Shown here: positions 36,326 through 47,695 of the stretch, one piece after another
How the letters are laid out: every line of letters begins with the position of its first letter
Numbering within the stretch: position 1 is the stretch's first letter
From: Phallus indusiatus
Lineage: Eukaryota > Basidiomycota > Agaricomycetes > Phallales > Phallaceae
Assembly: GCA_027605045.1 (NCBI GenBank)
Contig: JAQFWX010000010.1
Coordinates: 1,306,879 to 1,370,878, forward strand
Reading direction: 5' to 3'
Length of the DNA: 64,000 nt
The notes under the pieces: model-generated
Database searches by the model: none
What the model saw: only the letters and a program-made list of their open reading frames with translations
Told to the model about the DNA's origin: nothing
Made by a program: the position numbers and the translations under genes

Positions 36326-37258
36326 TGCCTGAGTCCCGCCCGTTCAATTGTAATTTTTTCGCTGTTTCCTTTATCTCGTCGAGTAGGTAATGCCTTTGTA
36401 CCAATTTTCTGTTATAATCGGTCAACGCACTGGCAACCTGAGCGTCAAGTCGTTTTGAGGCCTGACTCGGACATTCCCGATAGTCGCGTGACAACGTATG
36501 TTACTTTTTTTGTTTTCCGTTTAGATTGTCACCTGAGCCGAATGCATGTCAAGAACCAGAAAAAAGCCAGAAGGCATCAGTTGATCTTTGGCGTATTATG
36601 AACTTCATACATACTACGAAGCATGTTTTCGCTTATGAACCTCAATTCAAAGAATTCCTGCTACTGCTGGACGCCAATATGGCGTAAAAGTCGAAGGTCC
36701 TCCGTGGTCGATGTGGACGTCACTGCAAGAACTGATGGGTGTTAGTGTCAGATTGAACGAGGGATTGTCGCGTCCGACCGAAGTATTCCAGTCAATCTAG
36801 GGTGTCTCAGCACTGCCGCGCGCAGCTCTGGTTTGACGTGTGGCCCTGAGGCTGTGATTCCCAATCATGAACATTTTCTCGAGGTCGACAGCTAAGTAGC
36901 CTAAGTTGCGTTTATGTGCGTGTGCTTGTTGATACTTCTCATTTTATTCAGGAAAATACCTGCGTGCTGAGACAACGGTGCATTAGTTCGTACTTCTTTT
37001 TCATATCGATCACATTCAGTCGGGTCGGGGAATATATATGGATATTGGGTTTGGTTTCGAAGATAGGAAGGACATCAGCCGCAAACCGATTCGCTGCAAT
37101 TGGCTCAACATTCATAGGATGATTCCCCGCGTCCCCAACTAGAAGACGCGAGGCGAGAACCTCGCCGGTTAAAATCATGAGACTCCGCAGACTTCTCCGC
37201 TCATTTACTCGGTCAATAAATACATCAATACCAAGGACTACGACCTCTACACGCTTTC
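36326..37258. other. Array spacer and promoter of P450 copy 1
   Basis: Noncoding spacer repeated, with changes, before each of the next three P450 genes (40451-41235, 43863-44622 and 46940-47695). The final 100 bases, with AGACTTCTC and TCAATAAATACATCAATACC, are nearly identical in all four and probably contain the core promoter and start region. Confidence 0.6.
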
Positions 37259-39401
37259 ATGTCTATAACCATTCTTGATTTCGCTGTCACCTCAATAGCC
37301 TTATCCATTTCTTTCTTCCTACATCACATTACTGTGCGCGTTCCGAAAGGTATGTGTGTAATTATGTTTACCCTTGAATCGCGAGATAATTTTTTAGGTT
37401 TGCGGCTACCTCCCGGACCTCCGAGGCATCCTATATGGGGCAACTTGAAAGATCTACCGTCTGGAAATGTAGAATACAAAGTGTACGAGAAATTGGCTGA
37501 AGAATATGGTATCGGGAACATTTTGCTATCGATGTCCTAATATACTCAGTTTACTCAAGGCAACCTGGTGTATTTGAATGTCCTGGGTCAATCCATACTT
37601 CTTATCAATTCAGCGGAAATGGAACGTGAATTATTCAATAAGAAAGGCGCTATATATTCAGGTAGAATCAGGACAACAATGCTGCATGATTTGTATAAAC
37701 CAGGGTTCCAAGTTCCCTACATCCACTGATTCTTTCATATAGGACCCATTTTGGCGACTCGACCGTTATAACGGTTGATTACGGTGAACAATGGACTCAA
37801 TATCGGACAATATTGCATGACTTGATTTCTTCCAAGAGTGTCGTTTCATTTCATCCGTTGCTGGAAGAAAGTGCTAGGTCTGCCAGCCTTTCAATGCAGT
37901 TTCTTCTTGAGCCTGACTTTCTTTTACAATTTTGCTTGTGATCATCAGGTTCCTTGCACGACGTCTTATTGCCGAGCCCGTGAATGATTTGAAAGTCACG
38001 CGATATGTCATCGGAAAATTTATAATGAAGGTCCGAAAATTGATCTTGAAAACTATCGCACGACTGACTATCTTGGAGCTCATTTACGGAATTGACATTT
38101 CGTCTGAGAATGACCCATATTTACGGCTTGCAGAGGGTTTGGTGGGAGCTGTTGCCGAAGTATGCGTACCTGGAGCGTACTTAGTTGACATTTTACCAAT
38201 CCGTAAGTGAGCTATATAAGAGAACTTATCTAATGCTTAAAATCTATAACAGTGAAATATATTCCGTCATGGATTCCTGGTGTAAAGTTTCATAAGGTAG
38301 CCGAACAAATAGAAAGGGATTTCCAAGACATGCTAGATCTTTTATATAACCATGCCAAGGCAGCTTTTGTGAGTTATCTCTTAATTCGTGCACGATTTTT
38401 TTTATTTTGAGAAAAAATAGACACAAGGAAAATACGAGTATTCCTTCGTGTCGAATTATTTAGAAGGTTTTGCCAGCACTTCTGCGGAATCTCCCCGGTA
38501 TCCTGAAGAAATGATTCGTCAAGTAGCAGTAACCGCGTATATTGCGGGAATCGACACGGTAATAACACTCACTCTCTTGGTGCAACTCGACCAATATTTT
38601 ATTTCTCAGATAGAACACCAGATACGTTTGTTTTTCTTGGCGGTAGCACTCCATCCAGATGCCCAAAAAAAAGCGCAGGATGAATTAGACACAGTGGTTG
38701 GAAGAGATAGCTTACCTTCGTTCGCTGATCTTCCTCGTCTCCCGTATCTCAATGCCTTTCTCAATGAGGTGTTACGGTGGCATCCTGCAGCTCCGATGGG
38801 ACTGCCCCATCAATTGAAACAGGACGATGTGATAAACGGGTACTTTATACCTCAAGGGACTATATGTATTGGAAACACTTGGTAATCAAATTCATGACTT
38901 CTCGGAATTTTTTGTTTATTCTAACAATAACACCAGGGTCCTTTTCCGTTCGGAAAAAGAATATGGGCCTGACACTCATAAATTTCGACCAGAACGGTTT
39001 CTGGATGGAAGTGCGAAAGTAAAACCCGATCTCGCTTTTGGATATGGAAGACGGTACGACTGTGCATGTCTCTTTAACATTTACTCAATTGTCTCACGAT
39101 TCCGTTTAACCTTTTAGCGTGTGTCCTGGAAAAGCACTTGCTGAAAGTTTCCTTTCCATTGTGATCGCGACTATGTTGCACACTACGAATATTTCTATGC
39201 TTAAAGATGAACCTTTATCCGGTATTATTGAAAAAGATGAATTCACTCCAGGAACCATCGCGTAGGTGATCTTATTTTTTTTCTCTCAGAATTTGCGTAT
39301 GTGATGTGTCTTCGGCTCTGTTGCTTAGACGTCCGCGAGACTTTAGGTGTCGGATCGATGCACGTTCCGATGTCCAAATTGTTCTGAACCAATTAGGTTG
39401 A
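37259..39401 (+). CDS. Cytochrome P450, array copy 1
   Basis: Membrane-bound microsomal monooxygenase; substrate unknown. N-terminal anchor MSITILDFAVTSIALSISFF, then the proline hinge LRLPPGPPRHPIWGN, GAIYSGRIRTTMLHDL, DYGEQWTQYR (C-helix WxxxR), the I-helix YIAGIDT (A-G-x-D-T), ExxR as EVLRWHPAAP, meander FRPERFLDG, and heme loop FGYGRRVCPGKALAES with Cys ligand. All core motifs are intact. About eleven introns, several at the same places as in the other copies, including a 48-base intron (38031-38078) that has no stop and is a multiple of three. Ends VLNQLG. About 480 residues. The family resembles basidiomycete P450s often annotated as O-methylsterigmatocystin oxidoreductase-like; I do not assign a CYP family. 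Confidence 0.88.
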
Positions 39402-39610
39402 CCATACTAGTCCTTGGTAATGTGAAATCGAGAGAGATGCGGAAAAAAATAAACCTTTTTCAGTGACAATATACACAGGTCCTCGTTTATGAGCGAATGC
39501 GTGTGACTTAGAAGCGTTTTTTTTATGTTGACCAACTCTGTTACCAGAGATTCACAATTGGGGACATGCGTACCAAAGCGGGATCCACGACATATACCAG
39601 GAATTAACCT

Positions 39611-40450
39611 ATCTCTGATACCCTCATTAGCATTACAAGGCAGCAACGATATCTCCGATATATTCAGCATGTGGGCCATTCGATAATCAATAAAATATTT
39701 ACCACTTATTGCGAAGAATGAGGACACAGAAGCTTAAATGAGGGAGATGCTGTAAATATATTTATCGTTAGACCCACGGCTTTTGATCGGCGTTTTGTGT
39801 GTTGTGTGTAGACTCGCTACTACGTTTGGGATCGGTTTCGCTCATGCAGGTGTACATTTGTGTGATGGGATGAGTTACATACCCTGTATGTTATACGTTA
39901 TCTGGAGCCGGACATGGTGCTGACTTAAATTAGATTTCTAGCCTGAATAAAACTGGGCCTAAATATCGTCATCCTGAATATAACACACCCAACCCTCTTA
40001 TAAATTTTATTCCTCATGAAATCAGGTACGCATAATACGCATAATCCCTTTTGGTGGCTGGGCTGATACTGGTTCGGTAGCTCGCGTTAACAGGTCCTGC
40101 TGGTAACCAAAACCTCGACATGCAGTGCGAGTTGCTTCACGGTGTCTACTCGGAGATGAAGGAGCTGTGAACTGGAATACTGGAAGAGGATTGAGAAATG
40201 AGGGTGTGTACAGAAACACAACCCTCTCCGATCCTTCTATATCCTGGCTTCCAGATTCATCTATCGGAGAAGCTCTCTACGATGCTATTGCTAAAATCCT
40301 CGATGAATTGGGTATGCCGAGAGGTCTGAACACTGTCAGTTATACGAAGAATGATTTGGAGATTTTGTTGTTGTTGTTGTTTTTGCTCGTCGGAGTAGGC
40401 AATGCATTTGTACCAAATTTGTGTCATAACATGTTAATTCACTAGTGTCA
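39611..40450 (+). pseudogene. Broken 3' fragment of the transhydrogenase gene, unit 2
   Basis: Duplicate of the last exons of the gene at 34096. The homology starts inside the intron just before the SNDISDIFSMW exon (39611 matches about 35447). Stops and indels break the exons, the MLLATTF exon keeps GIGFAHAGVHLC-like coding, and the block 40122-40209 is inverted relative to the parent. The following exon (PSISWLPDSSIGEALYDA) is recognisable but the C-terminus is replaced by a TTG-repeat-like run (GTTGTTGTTGTT near 40366). Cannot encode an active enzyme. Confidence 0.85.
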
Positions 40451-41235
40451 AGAGTGAGGCCTAGTGAGGACCGGCTCGGACACCCCCGATAGTCGCGTCA
40501 CAACGTATGTCACCGGCACCTTTCTTGTTTACCGTCTAGGCCCATCTTCACCTGGGCCGAATCCATATCAAGAACCAGAACAAAGCCAGAAGCATTACGA
40601 ACTACTACGAAGCATTTTTCGTCGTTTGTGAAACTCAATTCAAAGAGTTCCTGCTGCTGCTGGACGCGAATATGGCGTAAAAGTTGAAGCACCTCCATCG
40701 AAGTCACTGCGAGAATTGATGGGAGTGCTAGCGTCAGTTTAAACGAGGAATTGTCGCATCCGACTGAAGTATTCCAGCCCATTTGGTGTGGCTCTGCCGC
40801 TCTGGTTTGACGTGCCGCCCTGAGGCAGTGATGCCTAACGGATGATCATGAACAGTTTCTCGAGGTCGACAACTAATACATTATGGTTATGTGCATTTAA
40901 TTGCGTGTTGAAACTCACTCCTTTCTGATATTATTTAGGAAAACTACCTGTGTGCCAAGACAACGGTGCATTAGTTCGTACTTCTTAATTCAATCACCTT
41001 CGGTCGGTTAGGGGAATGGATATTGGTTTTTGGTTCCGAAGATGGGACATCAGCCGCAAACCGATTCGCTGCGATTGGCTCAACGTCCATAGGATGATTC
41101 CCCGTGTGTCCCCAAGAAGACGCGAGGTGAGATAGAAACCTCGCCGGTTAAAACCATGAGACTCCGCAGACTTCTCCGCTCACTTACTCAGTCAATAAAT
41201 ACATCAATACCAAAGACTACGACCTCTACGCGCTC
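40451..41235. other. Array spacer and promoter of P450 copy 2
   Basis: Diverged copy of the spacer at 36326-37258, noncoding. Confidence 0.6.
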
Positions 41236-43369
41236 ATGTCCATAACGATTCTTGATATCGCTGTCACTTCAATAACTTTATCTATTTCTTTCTTCCTACA
41301 TCGCGTTACCGTGCGCGTTCCAAAAGGTATGCGTGTGATTTATGTCTTCCCTTGAACAGTGAGAGAATTTTTTTTAGGTTTGCGACTACCTCCTGGTCCT
41401 CCGAGGCATTATATATGGGGCAACTTGAAAGATTTACCGTCTGGAACTGTAGAATACAAGGTGTACGAGAAATTGGCTGAAAAATATGGTATTCAAAACA
41501 TTTTGCTATCGATGTCCTATTATACTCAATTTTACTCAAGGCGACCTGGTGTATTTGAATGTCCTGGGTCAATCCATACTTCTCATCAATTCAGCGGAAA
41601 TGGAACGAGAATTATTCACTAAGAAAGGCGCTATATACTCGGGTAGAATCAGAACGACGATGCTGCATGATTTGTATAAACCCAAGATTCCAAGTTCTCA
41701 GACACTTCCACTGACTTTTTTATATAGGACCCATCTTGGCGACTCAACTGCTATAACGGTTGATTATGGTGAACAATGGACTCAACATCGGGCAATATTA
41801 CATGATTTGATTTCGTCAAAGAGTGTCGTTTCATTTTATCCGTTGCTGGAGGAAAATGCTAGGTCTGCCAGTTTTTCAATTCAGTTTCTTCTTGGGCTTG
41901 ACTTTTTTTTATAATTTCTCGGTGATCATCAGGTTCCTTGCACGACGTCTTATTGCCGAGCCCGTAACTGATTTGAAAGTTACGCGATTTGTCATTGGAA
42001 AATTTATAATGAAGGTCAGGAAATTAGTTTTGAAGGTCATTCTACGACTGACTATCATGAAGCTTCTTTATGGAATTGATATTTCGTCTGAGAATGACCC
42101 ATATTTACAGCTTGCAGAGCGTCTGGTGGGAACTATTTCCGAGGTAGTCGTACCGGGGGCATACCTAGTTGATATGTTACCAATCCGTAAGCGAGCTATA
42201 ACAAAACTTATTTAATGCTCAAGATGTACAACAGTGAAGTATATTCCGTCATGGGTTCCTGGTGTAAAGTTCCATAAGGTGGCTGAACAAATAGAGAGGG
42301 ATTTTCAAGATATGCTAGATCTTCCATATAAACATGCCAAGGCAGGCTTTGTGAGTTAAATTTCAACACGTACTCGTTTCTTACTGATAAAAGAATATAG
42401 GAACAAGGAAAATACGAGCCTTCATTCGTGTCAAATTATTTGGAAGGTTCTGCTGGTACTCCTTCCCAGTATCTCGAGGAAATGATTCGTCAAGTAGCAG
42501 TAACCATGTATATTGCGGGAATAGATACGGTAACTACACTCACCGTTTTGGTAATAAAACAACTCGACCGACATTTTATTTTCAGATAGAAGCCCAGATA
42601 CGTTTGTTCTTCTTGGCGATGGCACTCCATCCAGACGCCCAGAAAAAAGCGCAGGACGAACTAGACAGAGTGGTTGGAAGAGATAGCTTACCTTCGTTCG
42701 CTGATCTTCCTCATCTCCCATATTTTAATGCCTTTCTCAATGAGGTGTTACGATGGCATGCGGCAGGTCCGATGGGACTGCCCCATCAATTAAAGCAGGA
42801 TGATGTGATAAACGGATACTTTATACCCCAAGGAACTATATGTATTGGAAACACTTGGTAATCAAAATTTTTCGGAATTGTTTGTTTGTTCTAATAGTAA
42901 GACCAGGGTTCTTTTCCGTTCAGAAAAAGAATATGGGCCCGATACTCATAAATTTCGACCAGAAAGATTTCTGGATGGAAGTGCGAAAATAAAACCCGAT
43001 CTCGCTTTCGGATATGGAAGACGGTACGACTGTGCATGTCTCTTTAACATTTACTCAATTGTCTCACGATTCCGTTTAACCTTTTAGCGTGTGTCCTGGG
43101 AAAGCACTTGCTGAAAGTTTCCTTTCCATCGCGATTGCAACTATGTTGCACACTACGAATATTTCTATGCTTAAAGATGAACCTTTATCTGGCATTATCG
43201 AAAAAGATGAATTCACTCCGGGAGTCATTGCGTGAGTGATCTATTTTATTTTCCTAGAATTTGCGTATGTGATATGTTTTCGGTTCTGTTGCTTAGACGT
43301 CCGCGAGACTTTAGATGCCAAATCGATGCACGTTCCAATGTCCAACTTATTTTGAACCAATTAGGTTGA
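41236..43369 (+). CDS. Cytochrome P450, array copy 2
   Basis: Close paralogue of copy 1 with the same intron pattern. N-terminal anchor MSITILDIAVTSITLSISFF, hinge LRLPPGPPRHYIWGN, DYGEQWTQHR, I-helix MYIAGIDT, EVLRWHAAGP, FRPERFLDG and heme loop FGYGRRVCPGKALAES are all intact. The 48-base intron after KFIMK has no stop and could be read through. Differences from copy 1 cluster at KFHKVAEQ-adjacent and SYLEEM-like regions (a shorter stretch before EEMIRQVAV: two to three residues missing relative to copy 1). Ends LILNQLG, TGA. Probably functional by sequence; substrate unknown. The promoter spacer is also duplicated, so similar regulation is likely. Confidence 0.87.
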
Positions 43370-43599
43370 CCGTACTAGTCCTTAGTGATGTGAAATAGAG
43401 AAAGATGCGGACAAAAATAAACCTTTTCTGGTGACAATATACGCAAGTCTTCGCGTATCAGCGAATGCGTGTGACTGAGAAGTGCTTTTTTATGTTGACC
43501 AACTCTGTTAACAAAGATTCACAACTGTGGACCTGCGTACCAAAGCGAAATCCACGACGCATACCACAGTCAGGAATTAACGTGTCTCTACTACCCTCA

Positions 43600-43862
43600 T
43601 GAGGTGCTGCTGGTAAGTTCAGTTGCAACCAAAACCTCGACATGCACGCCCTCATTTCTTAATCCTCTTTCAGTATTCCAGTTCACAGCTCCTTCGTCTC
43701 CGAGTAGACTCGCACTGTTCAGGGACACAACACTCCGATCCTTCCATATCGCGACTTCCAGATTCATCTATCGGAGAAGCTCTCTACGATGCTTTTGCTG
43801 AATTCTTTGACGGATTGGGTATGCCGAGAGGTTTGAACACTGTTGGTTATATGAAGATCTGA
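43600..43862 (+). pseudogene. Short 3' fragment of the transhydrogenase gene, unit 3
   Basis: Retains the exon FQFTAPSSPSRL and then SRLPDSSIGEALYDA and DGLGMPRGLNTVGY in the normal orientation, preceded by an AAAACCTCGACATGCA sequence shared with unit 2 but not with the parent. A deletion removes codons between SPSR and LALF, and the end runs into the spacer after VGYMK. No start and no iron-binding region; not functional. The lack of inversion here shows the inversion is private to unit 2. Confidence 0.82.
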
Positions 43863-44622
43863 CATTCCCGATAGTCACGCGACAACGTATGCCACTTTCC
43901 TTGTTTTCCGTCTAGATCTTCGAATCTATGTCAACATAGAACCAGAAAAAAGCCAGACAGCATGAATTGGTCTTCGACATCTTACGAAGCAGAAATACGT
44001 CGCTTCCAGTACTCAATTCAAAGAATTCCTGCTGCTGCTGAGCGCGAAAATTGAAGCTCCATGGCCACCGTGGTCAAGGTGATAGTCACTGCGAAAATTG
44101 ATGGGAGTGTTAGCGTCAAATTCATTGTCGCATCCAACCGAAGTATTCCAGTCAATCTGGTGTGTCTCAGTTTTCTGGTTTGACGTGCGGCCCTGAGGCT
44201 GTGAAGCCCAACGGATGATCATGAACAATTTCTAGAGTTCAGCAACTAACAAGCCATGTGCGTGTTATTCCTTGTTGAAACTTACTCCCTTCTTATATAG
44301 GAAAAATACCTGCGTGCCGAGACAACGATGCATTAGTTCGTGCTTCTTTCTTCATATCGATCACATTCAGTCGGTTCAAGGAATATGGATGTTGGTTTTG
44401 ATTCCGAAGATAGGAAGGACATCAGCCGCAAACCGATTCGTTGTGATTGGCTTAACGTTCATAGAATGATTCCCCGTTTGTCCTCAACTAGAAGACGAAG
44501 TGAGATAGAAACCTCACCATTTAAAACCATGAGACTCCGCAGACTTCTCTGCTTATTTACTCCTCAATCAATAAATACATCAATACCAAAGACTACGACC
44601 TCTACACGCTTTCGTGTCTATA
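43863..44622. other. Array spacer and promoter of P450 copy 3
   Basis: Third copy of the spacer, with small deletions. It ends with the ancestral start codon position changed to GTG (44614). Confidence 0.6.
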
Positions 44623-46777
44623 ATGATTCTTGAGGTCGCTGTCACTTCAATAGTTTTATCTATTTCTTTCTTCCTACTACATCGCGTTACGGTGCGCGTT
44701 CCGAAAGGTATGTGTGTAATTTATGTCTTCCCTTGAATCGTGAGAAAATTTTTTAGGTTTACGACTACCTCCTGGTCCTCCGAGGCATCCTATATTGGGA
44801 AACTTGAAAGATTTACCGTCTGGAACAGTAGAATACAAAGTGTACGAGAAATTGGCTGAAGAATATGGTATCGGGAGCTTCTTGCTATCGATGTTCTGAT
44901 ATACTCAATTTTACTCAAGGCGATCTGGTGTATCTGAATGTCCTGGGTCAATCCATACTTCTCATCAATTCAGCAGAAATGGAACGAGAATTATTCACTA
45001 AGAAAGGCGCTATATACTCGGGTAGAGTTAGGACAACAATGATACATGACTTGTATAAACCAAGATTCCAAGTTCTCAGATACTTCCACTGATTTTCTCA
45101 TATAGGACCCATCTTGGCGACTCGACCGTTGTAACGATTGATTATGGTGAAAAATGGACTCAACATCGGGCAATATTACATGATTTGATTTCGTCCAAGA
45201 GTGTCGTTTCATTTCATCCGTTGTTGGAGGAAAGTGCTAGGTCTGCCAGCCTTTCAATTCAGTTTTTTCTTGGGCTTGAACTTTTTTTTTTGATAATTTC
45301 TCGGTGATCATCAGGTTCCTTGCACAACGTCTTATTGCTCAGCCCGTAAATGATTTGAAAGTTACACGATATGTCATTGGAAAATTTACAATCAAGGTTA
45401 TAAAATGGGTCTTGAAGGTCATCCTACGACTGACTATCTTGAAGCTCCTTTATGGAATTGATATTTCGTCCGAGAGTGACCCATATTTACAGCTCGCAGA
45501 ACGTCTGGTGGCAGCAATTTCCGAAGTAGTCGTACCGGGAGCATACTTAGTTGATATTTTACCAATCCGTAAGCGAGCTATAACAGGACTTATTCAACGC
45601 TCAGGATATATAATAGTGAAATATATTCCATCATGGATTCCCGGTGTAAAATTCCATAAGGTGGCCGAACAAATGGAGAGGGATTTCCAAGATATGCTAG
45701 ATCTTCCATATGAACATGCCAAGGCAGCTTTTGTGAGTTAAATTTCAACATGTGCTCATTTCTTACTGATAAAAGAATATAGGGACAAGGAAAATACGAG
45801 CCTTCATTCGTGTCAAATTACTTGGAAGGTTTTGCTAGCACTCCTACAGAATCTCCCCAGTATCCCGAAGAAGCGATTCGTCAAGTAGCAGTAACTGCGT
45901 ATCTTGCGACAGTCGACACAGTAATTACACCAACCGTCTTGGAAATAAAGCAACTCGACTAAAAGTTGGTTTTTCTATCTGTTTCAGATGGAAGCTCAAA
46001 TACGTTTGTTTTTCTTGGCGGCAGCACTCCATCCAGATGCCCAGAAAAAAGCGCAGGACGAACTAGACAGAGTGGTTGGAAGAGATAGTTTACCTTCGTT
46101 TGCTGATCTTCCTCATCTCTCGTATCTCAATGCCTTTCTCAATGAGGTGTTACGGTGGCATCCTGCAGCTCCGATGGGACTGCCTCATCAGTTGAAGCAG
46201 GATGATGTGATAAACGGATACTTCATACCCCGAGGGACTATATGTATTGGAAACACTTGGTAATCAAATTCATAACTTCTCAAGATGTTTCTGTTTGTTC
46301 TAACAATAAGACCAGGGTTCTTTCCCATTCAGAAAAAGAATATGGACCTGATATTCATAAATTTCGACCAGAGTGGTTTCTGGATGGAAGTGCGAAAATA
46401 AAACCCGATTTTACTTTCGGATATGGAAGACGGTATGAATTTGCATGTCTCTTTAACGTTTACTCAATTATTCCATGATTCTGTTTAATCTATTAGTGTG
46501 TGTCCTGGGAAAGCACTGGCTGAAAGTTTCCTTTCCATCGCAATTGCGATTATGTTGCATACTACAAATATTTCCATGCTTAAAGACGAACCTTTATCTG
46601 ACATTGTTGAAAAAGATGAATTCACTCCAGGAGTCCTCGCGTAGGTGATCTATTTTATTTTCCTAGAATTTGCATATGTGATGTGTTTTCGTGCTGTTAC
46701 TTAGACGTCCGCGAGACTTTAGGTGTCGGATCGATGCACGTTCCGATATCCAAATTGTTATGAGCCATATAGGTTGA
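44623..46777 (+). CDS. Cytochrome P450, array copy 3, catalytic residues eroded
   Basis: Same exon layout as copies 1 and 2, and all splice sites can be joined, but several core positions have changed. The ancestral ATG is GTG at 44614, so translation would start three codons later at 44623 (MILEVAVTSIVLS). The I-helix A-G-x-D-T motif reads ATVDT (YLATVDT). The conserved Arg of the P-E-R-F meander is Trp (FRPEWFLDG), breaking the E-R-R triad. WTQYR reads WTQHR with a preceding Lys (EKWTQHR). The ExxR (EVLRWHPAAP) and heme loop FGYGRRVCPGKALAES remain. Ends VMSHIG instead of VLNQLG. No frameshift is evident, so it may still be expressed, but normal monooxygenase activity is doubtful. Confidence 0.8.
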
Positions 46778-47695
46778 CCATACTAGTCCTTGGTGATGTG
46801 AAATAGAGAGATGCGGAAAAAATAAACCTTTTTCGGTGACAATATACGCAGGTCCTCGTGTATCAGCAAATGCCAATCAGTAATCTAGGTTTTGGCTCTG
46901 AAGTACATCTTGAAACCTCCAGAGCGCTACTCGCTGGCAGTGTCAAGTCGTTTTGAGACCCGACTCGGATATTCCCCATAGCCAGAAGACATCAGTTGAT
47001 CTTTGACGTATTACGAAGCAGATATTCAAGTTGTCGCTTGCGAATACTCGATTCAAAGAGTTCCTGCTGCTGCTGGACAATAACATAATATAAACGTTGA
47101 AGCTCCTTCGTGGTTGATGTGAAAGTCACTGCGGGAATTGATGGAGTGCTAGCGTCAGCTTAAGTAAAAGATATGTATTGGTGTGTCCGACCAAAGTAAT
47201 GTCAACTTGACCTCGGTGTTCCTCAGTGGGGTAGCCCCGGTTTGACGTGCCGACCCCTGATAATCAAATGGATGATGGTTAACAAATTCAATTACGTACA
47301 ACTGGTAAGTTTTTTGTTATAACCTACTTCGTTTTATATTCTCAGGTTGAATACCTGTGTGCTGAATCAGAGACAACGCATACGTTATTTTGCTCATCCT
47401 CTTCTATATTAATCGCGTTTGGGGAGATTCAGAGATTAGTTGATACTGATTTTGCTTCCGAAGAGAAGACATCAGCCGAAATTTGATTCGCTGCAATTGG
47501 CTCAACTTCCATGAAATGCTTTGCCTGTGTTCCCGATCAGTAGAAGACCCTGGGTAACCGGTGACATCGAAGCATATGTCAAACCTCGCCAGCTAGCCCA
47601 TGTGCATGAGACTCCACAGACTTCTCAGAATCTCAGCCCATCTACTCAGTCAATAAATACATCAATACCAAGGACTACAACCTCTGAACGCTTCC
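46778..47695. other. Array spacer and promoter of P450 copy 4
   Basis: Contains the usual P450 tail, then spacer blocks, without any transhydrogenase exon. Ends in the conserved 100-base promoter-proximal block. Confidence 0.6.
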
